A stretch of DNA of 64,000 nt from Candidatus Nitrospira allomarina (GTDB lineage Bacteria > Nitrospirota > Nitrospiria > Nitrospirales > UBA8639): positions 2,477,001 to 2,541,000 of the forward strand of contig NZ_CP116967.1 of the NCBI RefSeq assembly GCF_032050975.1. Direction: 5' to 3'. A program made the position numbers and the translations under genes. Position 1 is the first letter of the stretch, and every line of letters starts with the position of its first letter. Below the pieces are notes generated by a model. The model saw only the letters and a list, made by a program, of their open reading frames with translations, had not been told where the DNA came from and did no database searches. Positions 1 through 9,373 of this stretch are shown one piece after another.

Positions 1-271
1 GTCTGGTCAAGGCCGCTCCGATGGATCCGATAAAACAGAGCACATTGACCTGGGGTTGGCGTCCTTCCCGGATCCATCGATGAAGGGCGCGCACCCCTGA
101 GGGTTCATTACCGTGCAATAAGGTACACATGGCCCGCGTGCGCGTGGTATCCAGGCCAGGAAGCCAAAGAAAGGTCGGCTCACCAAGCTTCATCAGGAAA
201 TCCTCAACCGTCTGTCCCACGTCTTGTGGTGTGGGTGCTTCCCACCTGGGTATAGGTCGTGCGAGGCTCAT
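1..271 (-). CDS. AstE/AspA-family zinc hydrolase (N-terminal part, runs off the left edge)
   Basis: The reverse strand is open from an ATG at 271 to the left edge, giving the first 90 residues of a protein. About residue 57 it carries LLHGNEPSG, the HxxE zinc-binding motif of the succinylglutamate desuccinylase/aspartoacylase branch of M14 peptidases. That family cleaves acyl or aminoacyl amide bonds; the substrate here is unknown. The start codon overlaps the stop of the upstream GCS2-family gene in an ATGA arrangement, so the two are probably translationally coupled and may make and remove the same gamma-glutamyl or amide-linked compound. The C-terminus lies outside the window. Confidence 0.72.
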   Translation of the reverse strand, partial: MSLARPIPRWEAPTPQDVGQTVEDFLMKLGEPTFLWLPGLDTTRTRAMCTLLHGNEPSGVRALHRWIREGRQPQVNVLCFIGSIGAALTR

Positions 272-1761
272 TCGAGGTTCAGACTCCATTGTGAAACGGG
301 CGCGCCCGTATGTGAGGCTCGCAGATAATCTTCGAGCATGTGCGTTAGAGCCGTAGGGCGGTCATGCCCACGGCTCTCATACTGTTCCAGCCGATGGATC
401 TGCCAACGGGCGCCATTCATACGGGTTTCCAAGCGACCCCGGATCACATTCAGCATGGTTTGGATTTCTTCCTTCTCCACCCCGCTCTCCTCCAAGCCCT
501 TCTCGGCCACCGGCAACAATTCCCCGGCCAGGTCACACACGGAAATTTCGCGCAACCCATGCCCTGGCTGACCCGGGCATACTAACATGGCATCCATCCC
601 ATATTCGGCCGACCGATAGAAATTCCGGTGCGCATATTCAAACGGAAACTGGTGAAGGAGCTGGTCGATCTGCTGACGCATGCCTAACGTCAGCCCTATC
701 ACAAATGCCGCATTGGCCGCCATATCAATCGGCGTAGGTCCTGAGGGTAGAGATCGAAATTCGACGCGAAAATGTCCACCGGCATTGGCATCATAAATCG
801 CCCGATTCCACCGCCAGACGGTTCCCTGGTGCAGGCGTAATTCTTCGAGCTGCGGCAGTTGCCCTCGACTGAGGCATTCCATGGGATCTTCCGGACTCAT
901 GACCGGCAACAAGGGGGAATGAAGCGCCACGGCTTCGGCAAATAACTCATACGCCCCTCGGCGGACCCACCCATGGCCAAACGACACTCTGGCCGGTTGA
1001 TGCCAATCACTTTCCTGGGCTTTTCGACTGTCGATTGCTTGCTTGAACAAGGCCACGCGCGTTTCTTCCCACAGCCGATGGTGCAAAAAAATGGGACTAT
1101 TCGCACCGAGCGCCAAGGCAACGGGCGTGACCAGTTGCGCCGCATTAAAGACGTGAGCGAAATCCTGAGGGTTCACCCGAAGATGAATTTGAAAAGAAGT
1201 CGTGGCCCCTTCCAGCGTGACATCTGGACAGGTCACCGTTAAGGGCTCCGGTCCATTGATGTGTATCGCAAATGGCCCTTCCCGTAATCGTCGAAGGCCG
1301 GCCGAGAGCGCACGATAGCGTGGGAGATCCGACATCACCGGCGAATCCAGTTCTTCGGCGCAGAGAGTCGGCAGGATGCCAATCGGCGCAATGCGTCCTC
1401 CCAATCTATGCGCACAATATTCCAATGATTGAATGGCGTTCGCTAACTGCGCCCGGACATGGGAAAAGGGATGGCCCGCCAAGGCGACGGGAGACAAATT
1501 ATACTCTAAATTAAACCGGTCTAACTCGAGTTGGAGGTGTGCATCATGCGCGCAATTCAGAAGGGTGCGATTAATGGGATAGGCCCGGCCTTCGCTATTG
1601 ATAATCGAGAGTTCAAGTTCCGCCCCGATGGAGAGAGGACCGACACCAAACCCCGGCTGCTCCACCACATGCTTAAGAGCTTTCAAGCTTTGAATCAACC
1701 GTTGCCCGAACCGGGTAAAATCCTCTTCGTCAAACTGGTCGCGATCAATACATAAACCCAT
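268..1761 (-). CDS. Glutamate-cysteine ligase family 2 (GCS2/YbdK-like) carboxylate-amine ligase
   Basis: A 497-residue cytoplasmic protein with the GCS2 family hallmarks: an N-terminal ISIGAELE-like stretch (GPLSIGAELELSI, about residues 40-52) that supplies metal/ATP ligands, LELDRFNLEYNLSP, and HFRVEFRSLPSGPT in the C-terminal half. Family members join glutamate (or another carboxylate) to cysteine or another amine with ATP. Many GCS2 proteins outside the classical glutathione pathway have unproven substrates, so the exact product is left open. The next gene downstream (AstE/AspA-like) overlaps by 4 bp, which suggests one operon for synthesis and hydrolysis of an amide. Length is within the larger end of the family. 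The start ATG at 1761 faces a divergent intergenic region with a perfect inverted repeat. Confidence 0.78.
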   Translation of the reverse strand: MGLCIDRDQFDEEDFTRFGQRLIQSLKALKHVVEQPGFGVGPLSIGAELELSIINSEGRAYPINRTLLNCAHDAHLQLELDRFNLEYNLSPVALAGHPFSHVRAQLANAIQSLEYCAHRLGGRIAPIGILPTLCAEELDSPVMSDLPRYRALSAGLRRLREGPFAIHINGPEPLTVTCPDVTLEGATTSFQIHLRVNPQDFAHVFNAAQLVTPVALALGANSPIFLHHRLWEETRVALFKQAIDSRKAQESDWHQPARVSFGHGWVRRGAYELFAEAVALHSPLLPVMSPEDPMECLSRGQLPQLEELRLHQGTVWRWNRAIYDANAGGHFRVEFRSLPSGPTPIDMAANAAFVIGLTLGMRQQIDQLLHQFPFEYAHRNFYRSAEYGMDAMLVCPGQPGHGLREISVCDLAGELLPVAEKGLEESGVEKEEIQTMLNVIRGRLETRMNGARWQIHRLEQYESRGHDRPTALTHMLEDYLRASHTGAPVSQWSLNLE

Positions 1762-1848
1762 AGTTGTGATTCATACCTGATTTTCCCGACAAGGTAAAGA
1801 ATCCCGCCTGCCCGAACCGTGTTCCCTGTTCACGTGAAGGTTGCGGGC

Positions 1849-1873
1849 TTTCATGAATATTTCATTCATGAAA
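1849..1873. repeat. Perfect 10-bp inverted repeat in a divergent promoter region
   Basis: TTTCATGAAT and ATTCATGAAA are exact reverse complements separated by 5 bp. The element sits between the GCS2 gene (start at 1761, minus) and the frameshifted PKD-like gene (start near 1992, plus). Its palindromic form and position suggest a dimeric regulator's operator. It is AT-rich and lacks a following T-run, so it is not a good terminator. Confidence 0.5.
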
Positions 1874-1991
1874 TCAATAAATAGTTCCGAAATAGAGGCG
1901 GACAGGATTGTGTGAAGTCGCTTGGTGAGGCCTGTCAGTCGTCCGTATTGAAAACAGCGGCCGGCAGAACAATGAAAAGGAGAACGGAAAA

Positions 1992-2658
1992 ATGAAGCCG
2001 ATATTATGGCTGAGGAAATCCGCAGGTGCCATCTTCGTCCTCATGTGTGGAATCGGCATTCCTACGGCATGGATCACAGCAGGACGCCTCTGGTGAAAAT
2101 ACGGGCATCCCCGGCACGGGATGTCGCACCGAGCACTGTGAGCTTGAGAGTGTCTACGGATTCGGTCCCTGAAGTGGAACTGATAGCCTGGGATTATGAA
2201 GGCGATGGAAGATTTGACGCAGAAGGGCCTCATCTCCATTCTCAGACCGTCACCTTCTCACATGCCGGACACTTTTCCCCTCGCGTGATTGTGACAAATA
2301 CACAGGGTCAAACCTTTGAAGCGACGACCGACGTGGTATTAGAGAATCCGGAAGATCTCCAGGCTGCCCTCAATGCCCGGTGGCGGGGCATGCTGGGAGC
2401 CTTGGCGAAGCAGGATATTGAGGGGGCTGTCGCGTTTGTGGCTACCAGAAGGCGTGATGCCATGCGACATGATTGGACCGTGCTGGCCGATCATTTAGGA
2501 GAGATCGCCAATCCTTTTTCCGTTCCCCTTCAACTGACAGATGGGCAAGGATTTCGGGTGATAGCCAAATCAGCGGACCCATTGCCGATGGGGGAAATCC
2601 AATTTCCTTTAGATGTGTGTGGGAAGCGGATCATCAATGGTATATCAAAAATTTTTAA
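1992..2658 (+). pseudogene. Secreted PKD-like protein broken by two frameshifts
   Basis: The gene can be followed through three frames. It begins at an ATG at 1992 (after GAAAAGGAGAAC, a good ribosome site) and encodes a hydrophobic signal peptide, MKPILWLRKSAGAIFVLMCG, that hits a stop near 2096. From roughly 2080 the next frame reads a PKD/CARDB-like beta domain containing ELIAWDYEGDGRFD and VTFSHAGHFSPRVIVTN, typical of Ig-like modules with a D-x-DGDG-like turn. Near 2625 the sensible reading moves again and ends in WEADHQWYIKNF then TAA at 2658. Both moves fit single-base losses. It is either a decayed secreted protein or two assembly errors. Function is unknown. Confidence 0.6.
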
Positions 2659-3083
2659 AACCCGGAATTTCTTGAAATCCAATCCTGGCTGACTATGAAC
2701 CCAGGAGATCCTGTTTTCGAAGGGCTCGGACTGCACTGGCTGAACCGTGTCAGGCCCTCTTTTCTCGTGTGGCCTGTGCGGGACCGAAGCCATAAATAAC
2801 ACCCGGCAAATGCCTCCGCGCCACAACACCACGTACCACTCACAAACAGGAATTGAAGAAACTGCCCCTTGCGCGCAGTGTGCTAGGCCGTACGTACGCT
2901 GCTTGGGGGAAGCAGGATGGGCTTAAAAGGGGAGGGGCTTGTCTTAAACAGTGGAAAAAGCTTGCTTTTTTTCAACCAATACAGAAAGATCCCCGATATA
3001 GGAAGACACACCCCTTAAAACTGGTAAAATTCAACCTTTTGTGGCAGCTTGTTTTACGGATTTATAAGGAAGGGCGTTCATAA
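2659..3083 (+). other. Intergenic region upstream of the type I restriction operon
   Basis: No convincing gene was seen in these 425 bp. A 34-codon open stretch from 2695 and a 76-codon stretch ending at 3083 have no family resemblance and no ribosome site. An AAGGAAGGG ribosome site just before 3084 belongs to hsdM. This is probably the left edge of the restriction island; no integrase, direct repeat or attachment site was recognised. Confidence 0.45.
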
Positions 3084-4625
3084 ATGCTGACGGGTGAAAT
3101 TCGCAATCAGGTCGATCAAATCTGGAATGCTTTCTGGTCTGGAGGGGTTTCAAATCCGCTTTCGGTCATTGAGCAGATCACCTACCTGTTATTCATCAAG
3201 CGGCTTGATGAGTTGCATACTCTTGAAGAAAGCAAAGCGCAGACGCTCGGGATTCCGATGGAGCGTCGGATATTCCCGGAAGGCACCGACGAAAAGGGGA
3301 GGGCATACGAAGACATGCGTTGGACCCGGTTCAAAAACTTTGAACCGCGCGAAATGATGGCGGTGGTGGATGAGCATGTTTTTCCCTTCCTGCGTAGTTT
3401 AGGAGCGGAGGGGTCTAGTTACGGTCGCCATATGAAGGATGCCCGTTTGGGCTTCAGCAACCCTGCGCTTCTCGCCAAGGCCGTCGAAATGCTCGACAAA
3501 ATTCCCATGGAGGATCGAGACACCAAGGGGGACCTCTATGAGTACATGCTGGGTAAGATCGCGAGCGCCGGACAAAACGGACAGTTCCGGACACCGCGCC
3601 ATATCATCCAGCTTATGGTGGAGTTGACCAAGCCAACACCGAAAGATGTGATCTGCGACCCCGCTTCGGGTACTTGCGGATTTCTGGTTGCTGCCGGAGA
3701 GTATTTGCGCCAGCATCACGCAGCCCTGTTTCGTGACGAGAAAAAGCGCAAACACTTCCACGAACAAATGTTTCATGGATTTGATTTCGACCCGACCATG
3801 CTGCGCATCGGATCTATGAACATGACCCTGCACGGGGTCGAAAATCCCGATGTCAGTTACCGTGACAGTTTGGCCCAGGATCACACGGCTGATGCCGGGA
3901 CCTATTCGCTGATCCTTGCTAATCCGCCCTTTGCCGGATCCCTTGATTACGAGGCCACGGCCAAAGACCTTCAGCAGATCGTCAAGACCAAGAAGACCGA
4001 ATTGCTTTTCCTTGCCCTGTTTCTGCGCCTACTGAAGACCGGCGGGCGGGCGGCGGTCATCGTCCCGGACGGCGTGCTGTTTGGCTCATCGAAGGCACAC
4101 AAAGAATTGCGCCGCATGCTGGTGGAGGAGCATAAGCTCGATGCGGTCATCAAACTTCCCTCGGGGGTGTTCCGTCCCTATGCAGGTGTCTCGACCGCGA
4201 TCCTGGTGTTCACAAAAACCGGTGTCGGCGGCACCGATCACGTCTGGTTCTACGATCTTCAAGCTGATGGCTTCTCACTCGATGATAAGCGCACGCCACT
4301 ATTGGCGGGAGAAAAGCTTGGCGTTTGTCCGAGCGAGGAGATCAATGACGAAGAGCACGCGAAGAACAACCTTCCCGACCTTCTGATGCGTTGGACTGAA
4401 CACGAGGGGAATGAGCGTGACAATGTTCGCACAGCACAAAGTTTCTGCGTACCGAAGGACGAGATTAGTGCCACGGGCAGCTATGACCTTTCTCTTAACT
4501 GTTACAAGAAAGTTGAGCACGAAGAGCAACACCACGACGCCCCAGCCGATATCATTCGCGAACTCCGAGGGCTAGAAAAAGAGATTTCTGACGGCCTCAA
4601 CAAGCTTGAGGAGATGATGGGATGA
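3084..4625 (+). CDS. hsdM: Type I restriction-modification methyltransferase subunit M
   Basis: A 513-residue N6-adenine DNA methyltransferase, the modification subunit of a type I system. The N-terminal helical HsdM_N domain (about residues 5-140, with QITYLLFIKRLDEL) is followed by the SAM-binding domain. Motif I appears as CDPASGTCGFLVAA (about residues 190-204) and the catalytic motif IV as NPPF at residues 280-283, the family's N-P-P-F/Y form for adenine-N6. The protein assembles with HsdS as M2S to methylate the recognition sequence and with HsdR for restriction. A strong ribosome site (AAGGAAGGG) precedes the ATG. The stop overlaps the hsdS start (ATGA, 4622-4625). Confidence 0.96.
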   Translation: MLTGEIRNQVDQIWNAFWSGGVSNPLSVIEQITYLLFIKRLDELHTLEESKAQTLGIPMERRIFPEGTDEKGRAYEDMRWTRFKNFEPREMMAVVDEHVFPFLRSLGAEGSSYGRHMKDARLGFSNPALLAKAVEMLDKIPMEDRDTKGDLYEYMLGKIASAGQNGQFRTPRHIIQLMVELTKPTPKDVICDPASGTCGFLVAAGEYLRQHHAALFRDEKKRKHFHEQMFHGFDFDPTMLRIGSMNMTLHGVENPDVSYRDSLAQDHTADAGTYSLILANPPFAGSLDYEATAKDLQQIVKTKKTELLFLALFLRLLKTGGRAAVIVPDGVLFGSSKAHKELRRMLVEEHKLDAVIKLPSGVFRPYAGVSTAILVFTKTGVGGTDHVWFYDLQADGFSLDDKRTPLLAGEKLGVCPSEEINDEEHAKNNLPDLLMRWTEHEGNERDNVRTAQSFCVPKDEISATGSYDLSLNCYKKVEHEEQHHDAPADIIRELRGLEKEISDGLNKLEEMMG

Positions 4626-5806
4626 ATTTGGAGGTGTTGAGTGAAATCGCTGAAATCCACTCAGGTGCGGGATTCCCCAAAAAGTATCAGGGGGAGACCC
4701 AAGGGGATTTACCATTTGCTAAAGTTGGGGACATCTCAAATGCGAAACGAGAAGAAGGAAAAACAATTTCACGAGCCGAAAACTATGTGACCAAACAAAT
4801 AGCGCAGCAACTTCGAGCCAAAGTTTTCCCAAAAAACTCAATCGTATTTGCAAAAATTGGTGAAGCTATTCGTAAAAATAATCGGGCGATCACATCTTTG
4901 CCCATGACATTTGATAACAATGTGATGGGAATAATTCCTAATGCTGAAAAAGTATCCCCCCAATACCTTTACCACTTTCTCGAAACAGTTGATTTCTACA
5001 CTTTAGCCAATTCTACAACTGTACCCTCCATCCGCAAAACGGACATGGAGAAGCTGGAAATCCCACTCCCACCCCTCGAAGAGCAAAAACGTATTGCGGC
5101 GATCCTTGATCAGGCCGATGCATTGCGCCGCCTTCGTCAGCGCGCCATCGATCGCCTGAACGAACTCGGTCAGGCGATTTTCTATGAGATGTTTGGTGAT
5201 CCTGCGACCAACCCAATGGGATGGCCAACGGAAAAGTGCGGCACTCTGTGCGAGAGAATTACTGTAGGAATCGTCGTCAGGCCAGCGTCTTACTACCAGC
5301 CATCCGGAGTCCCGGCGATCCGGGGAACGAATATCAAACCCAGTGGCATTGATCTTAGCGACGTAGTTTATTTTTCTGAAAGCGACAATGAAACTCGTCT
5401 TTCAAAAACACGTGTTTGGGAGGGTGATCTTGTCATTGTTCGATCGGGTAGACCAGGTCTAGCAGCAGTCGTTTCTAAGGGACTAAGTGGCGTCAATTCG
5501 ATAGATGTTCTAATCGCAACCCCGTCAAAACATAAAGTAAAATCCTATTTCTTAAGAGATTTGATCAACTCCAAGGGCGGAAAGGCAATTGTGCTTTCGG
5601 AAAGCAAGGGTCAGGTTCAACAACATTTTAATGTGGGGTCTCTCTCTGACGCCGATCTAATTCTTCCTCCAATGCGGCTTCAGACGGAGTACGAGCTAAT
5701 GGTGAGTGACATTGAACGGCAGATGACGCAATTGCGGAAGGGAGTGGACAGAACCAGTGATCTTTTTGGCACTCTCCAACACCGCGCCTTTCGAGGGGAA
5801 CTATAA
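4622..5806 (+). CDS. hsdS: Type I restriction-modification specificity subunit S
   Basis: A 394-residue HsdS that gives the restriction complex its DNA target. It has the usual two half-subunits: target-recognition domain 1 (about residues 1-145), a central conserved helical spacer (about 146-205, containing IPLPPLEEQKRIAAILDQAD), target-recognition domain 2 (about 206-355) and a shorter C-terminal conserved helix (MRLQTEYELMVSDIERQM). The first domain's DNA is visibly more AT-rich than hsdM or hsdR, as expected for domains exchanged by recombination. It overlaps hsdM by 4 bp. Its bipartite target sequence cannot be predicted from sequence alone. Confidence 0.95.
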   Translation: MNLEVLSEIAEIHSGAGFPKKYQGETQGDLPFAKVGDISNAKREEGKTISRAENYVTKQIAQQLRAKVFPKNSIVFAKIGEAIRKNNRAITSLPMTFDNNVMGIIPNAEKVSPQYLYHFLETVDFYTLANSTTVPSIRKTDMEKLEIPLPPLEEQKRIAAILDQADALRRLRQRAIDRLNELGQAIFYEMFGDPATNPMGWPTEKCGTLCERITVGIVVRPASYYQPSGVPAIRGTNIKPSGIDLSDVVYFSESDNETRLSKTRVWEGDLVIVRSGRPGLAAVVSKGLSGVNSIDVLIATPSKHKVKSYFLRDLINSKGGKAIVLSESKGQVQQHFNVGSLSDADLILPPMRLQTEYELMVSDIERQMTQLRKGVDRTSDLFGTLQHRAFRGEL

Positions 5807-5808
5807 AT

Positions 5809-5910
5809 ATGAAAGCCACGGAAGCCGGTCTCCTCGCGTTTTTAAAAAAAATCACCGCAATTCATGATTCCAGGCTATCAATGCGCTATTCCTGGACTGA
5901 ATGGAGGTGA
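5809..5910 (+). pseudogene. N-terminal relic of a DUF262 (GmrSD-type) gene
   Basis: Two bases after the hsdS stop an ATG opens MKATEAGLLAFLKK, matching the usual start of DUF262 (GmrS/GmrD N-terminal) proteins. After the run of eight A's the next frame reads SPQFMIPGYQCA, and the original frame then resumes with RYSWTEW. Joined by one inserted A and one lost T, these recreate the family signature SPQF-x-IP-x-YQ-x-x-YSWTE. The frame stops at 5910, four bases before hsdR, and the rest of the gene is absent. DUF262 proteins act in type IV restriction and other defence systems and are common in type I loci. The short length keeps certainty moderate. Confidence 0.55.
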
Positions 5911-5913
5911 TGA

Positions 5914-8900
5914 GTGAGCCAGTTCGCCTTCTTACAAGCTGAATTTTCCCCGGTCTTTGAACATGCAAGGAAGGCCGAAAACGCGGCCCTGAACGACCCG
6001 CGCGCGGCTTGTTTTTATGCCCGGCTTGCCCTGGAAACGGCTGTGAAGTGGATGTATGCGCATGACAGGACGCTGCGTAGTCCCTATGACAACGCTCTCT
6101 CGGCCTTGATCCATGAGGGAACCTTCCGAGGTCTGGTTGGCAATGCTCTTGTCACCAAAGCCCGGATTATCAAGGACCTTGGAAACCGGGCGGTTCATGA
6201 TACCCGTCCTGTTGCAGGACAAGCAGCGACCACGGCGCTAAGAGAATTGTTCCATTTTTCCTATTGGCTGGTACGCACCTACGCCAAAGGCGCAAAGCCC
6301 GAAGCGGGGCGGCAGTTTTCGCCGGATTCCTTGCCAAAAACCGCTCAAATTGAAGTGACGACCTTGGCCCGCCTGCAAGCTGTGGGCAAAGACTATGCTG
6401 AAAAAACCAAGGCACACGAGCAGGCGGAAGCGGCGCGAATCCAGACTGAACAGCAGCGGGCCGCATTAGAGACGGAAATTGCGCGCCTCCAGGCAGAGAT
6501 CGCGGCTGTTAAACAAGCTAACCAGGCGGCCCCTGATACCCATGACTATAATGAGGCGCAGACCCGTGACGCCTTTATTGACTTGCTTTTGCATGAGGCC
6601 GGTTGGACGCTTGATCAGGAGCGGGATCGTGAGTTTCCCATCACGGGCATGCCCAACAATACCGGCGAAGGTTTTGTCGATTACGTGCTTTGGGGGGATG
6701 ACAGCAAGCCTCTGGCACTGGTTGAAGCCAAGCGCACCAAACGGGATCCGCGCGTCGGCCAACAGCAGGCGAAGCTTTACGCGGATTGCCTTGAATCGCA
6801 GTTTGGTCGTCGTCCCGTCATCTTTTACACCAACGGCTATGAGCATTGGCTTTGGGATGATGCAAGCTATCCACCCCGGTCTGTTCAGGGTTTTCTAAAG
6901 AAAGACGAATTGTTGCTTTTGCATCAGCGAAAGAACACCAAAAAATCACTTGCCTCCGTTGAGATCGAAACTGGAATCGTCGAGCGGTTTTATCAGACGC
7001 GGGCGATAAGGCGCGTTGGCGAAGCCTTCGAAAAGGAAAATCAAAGGAAAGCATTGCTGGTCATGGCCACCGGATCCGGCAAAACCCGCACCGTCATCGC
7101 CCTGATCGATCAGTTGATGCGTGCGAATTTGGTGAAGCGGGCATTGTTTCTTGCTGACCGTGTCGCGCTGGTGAGACAAGCAGTAGGCGCATTCAAGACT
7201 CATTTGCCCTATGCGGCCCCCGTCAATCTTGTCACCGATAAAGCCACGGAAGGCCGCGTTTATGTCTCAACCTATCCAACGATGGTCGGGTTGATCGACG
7301 AAGTGCAAAACGGCGTACGGCGTTTTGGGCCAGGGCATTTTGATCTGATTGTGATCGATGAAGCACACCGCTCCGTTTATCGAAAGTACCGTGCCATATT
7401 TGATTACTTTGACAGCCTTTTGGTCGGGCTAACAGCGACCCCGCGTGCTGAGATCGATCGGGACACCTATTCGCTGTTTGAGCTGGAACGAGGCGTGCCG
7501 ACAGATTCCTACGATTTGGATGAAGCCGTGGCAGACGGGTATCTGGTGCCGCCAAAAGCTGTTTCAGTACCGCTGAAGTTTCAACGCGAAGGTATTAAAT
7601 ATGACGACCTCTCCGAGGAGGAGAAGGAGGAATGGGACGCGCTCGAATGGTCAGAGGACGGAACTGTTCCTGCCCGCGTTGATGCTTCCGCGATCAACAA
7701 GTGGCTTTTCAATGCGGATACCGTGGATAAAGTTCTCGAACACGTTATGACCCATGGGCTGAAAGTCGAGGATGGGGACCGGCTTGGCAAAACCATCATT
7801 TTTGCCAAGAATCACGATCATGCTGTTTTTATTGCAGAGCGCTTTGATGCAAATTATCCCCATTTAAAAGGGCATTTTGCCCGCGTCATTGACTTCCAGA
7901 CCGAGTATGCACAGTCACTCATCGATGACTTCTCCAACCCTAGTCGAGCTCCGCATATCGCCATTTCGGTCGATATGCTTGACACCGGTATCGACATACC
8001 GGAGGTCATTAATCTCGTTTTTTTCAAAATCGTCCGTTCCAAAACTAAGTTCTGGCAAATGATCGGACGCGGCACGCGCTTACGACCTGATCTATTCGGG
8101 CCGGGACAACACAAGGAACATTTTCTGGTCTTTGACTTCTGCCAGAATTTCGAGTTCTTCAACCAGAATCCAGCCGTGACAGATGGTGCGCTTGGAGTCT
8201 CTCTCAGTGAGAAACTTTTCAAAACACGTGTTGAGTTAATAGGGGAGATTGATCAGACCAACCTTGAAACCGATATTGAGCCCTTAATCGCTTTGCGCAA
8301 GAGTTTGAGCGACCGGCTGTTCGACGAAGTTGAAAATATGAGCCTGGACAATTTTATTGTCCGGCCAAAGCGGCGCTTTGTTGAAAAATTCCAGGTAAAA
8401 AAAGCCTGGGAAGATCTGACGCCCGAAGCCCGAGCCGAGCTGACCGAACATATTGCCGGGTTACCGAGCGCGCTTGTTGATGATGACCTGGCCGCCAAAC
8501 AGTTCGATTACCTGATCCTCATGGCGCAACTGGTCGTCCTGCGCACCGATCCCGGCTTCGTTAAACTTCAGTCTCGGATCATGGACATTGCCTCGCAGCT
8601 TGAAGAGCTGAGCAATGTGCCAATGGTCGCGGCCGAGATGGCATTGATCCTGGAGGTGCAAACAGACGAATACTGGCAGGGGATCAATCTGCCTATTCTG
8701 GAGACTCTTCGGAGGCGGCTGCGCGGCCTTGTGAAACTAATTGAACCGGCAGCCCGGAAGATCGTTTATACGGATTTCGAGGATGAGATAGGGGCGGGGA
8801 TGGTCGTCGATTTGCCCATTGCCGGCTCCGGCACGGACAAAACACGTTTCCTCATGAAGGTGCGTCATTTCCTCTCTCAGCATCAAGACCACATCAGTAT

Positions 8901-9303
8901 CCAGAAACTGAAACGAAATGAGCAGCTCACACAACAGGACCTATCCGAGTTAGAGCGTATTTTTATTGATGAGGGGGTGGGCGCTGACGATGACCTAAGG
9001 CGCATTCGCGCGGAAGGCGGCCTGGGGATTTTCATTCGCACCCTCGCCGGGCTAGATCGGGAGGCCGCCAAGCGTGCCCTGACGAAATTTATGGATGGAC
9101 GGACGTTAACCGCCAATCAGATCGGGTTCGTCGATCTGATCATCGAGCATTTAACTGAGCGTGGCATTATGGATCCGCGCCGCCTTTATGAGAGCCCTTT
9201 TACAGACATCGACGACCAAGGCGTCAGTGGCTTGTTCCCAAATAATGATGTGAAAGCACTTATTGAGGTTTTGGATGATGTGCGTCAAAGAGCGGTGGCA
9301 TGA
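5914..9303 (+). CDS. hsdR: Type I restriction endonuclease subunit R (EcoEI-like)
   Basis: A 1129-residue motor and nuclease subunit. In order: a DUF4145-like helical N-terminus (about 1-130), a coiled coil (about 150-205), a PD-(D/E)xK nuclease core (D256 and E271-A-K273 in LALVEAKRTKRD), and an SF2 helicase with Walker A TGSGKT (about residue 385) and DEAH box at 482-485. Helicase motif VI is QMIGRGTRLRPD, and an EcoEI_R_C-like C-terminal domain follows. It translocates DNA and cuts unmethylated DNA when bound to HsdM2S. The start is a GTG at 5914 placed directly after GGAGGTGAT, which decides it over internal ATGs. All catalytic motifs are intact, so the system looks functional. Confidence 0.95.
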   Translation: MSQFAFLQAEFSPVFEHARKAENAALNDPRAACFYARLALETAVKWMYAHDRTLRSPYDNALSALIHEGTFRGLVGNALVTKARIIKDLGNRAVHDTRPVAGQAATTALRELFHFSYWLVRTYAKGAKPEAGRQFSPDSLPKTAQIEVTTLARLQAVGKDYAEKTKAHEQAEAARIQTEQQRAALETEIARLQAEIAAVKQANQAAPDTHDYNEAQTRDAFIDLLLHEAGWTLDQERDREFPITGMPNNTGEGFVDYVLWGDDSKPLALVEAKRTKRDPRVGQQQAKLYADCLESQFGRRPVIFYTNGYEHWLWDDASYPPRSVQGFLKKDELLLLHQRKNTKKSLASVEIETGIVERFYQTRAIRRVGEAFEKENQRKALLVMATGSGKTRTVIALIDQLMRANLVKRALFLADRVALVRQAVGAFKTHLPYAAPVNLVTDKATEGRVYVSTYPTMVGLIDEVQNGVRRFGPGHFDLIVIDEAHRSVYRKYRAIFDYFDSLLVGLTATPRAEIDRDTYSLFELERGVPTDSYDLDEAVADGYLVPPKAVSVPLKFQREGIKYDDLSEEEKEEWDALEWSEDGTVPARVDASAINKWLFNADTVDKVLEHVMTHGLKVEDGDRLGKTIIFAKNHDHAVFIAERFDANYPHLKGHFARVIDFQTEYAQSLIDDFSNPSRAPHIAISVDMLDTGIDIPEVINLVFFKIVRSKTKFWQMIGRGTRLRPDLFGPGQHKEHFLVFDFCQNFEFFNQNPAVTDGALGVSLSEKLFKTRVELIGEIDQTNLETDIEPLIALRKSLSDRLFDEVENMSLDNFIVRPKRRFVEKFQVKKAWEDLTPEARAELTEHIAGLPSALVDDDLAAKQFDYLILMAQLVVLRTDPGFVKLQSRIMDIASQLEELSNVPMVAAEMALILEVQTDEYWQGINLPILETLRRRLRGLVKLIEPAARKIVYTDFEDEIGAGMVVDLPIAGSGTDKTRFLMKVRHFLSQHQDHISIQKLKRNEQLTQQDLSELERIFIDEGVGADDDLRRIRAEGGLGIFIRTLAGLDREAAKRALTKFMDGRTLTANQIGFVDLIIEHLTERGIMDPRRLYESPFTDIDDQGVSGLFPNNDVKALIEVLDDVRQRAVA

Positions 9304-9373
9304 GGGATGTGAAGAGGGATCATAAAAGATGGTTTTATGGGTATTTTAATCTTGTGAATTAGGGGATAGCTTA

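Noticed and set aside
2853-3083. 76-codon open frame directly before hsdM
   Set aside because: No ribosome site, no family resemblance and unusual composition; it probably exists only because the region is free of stops.
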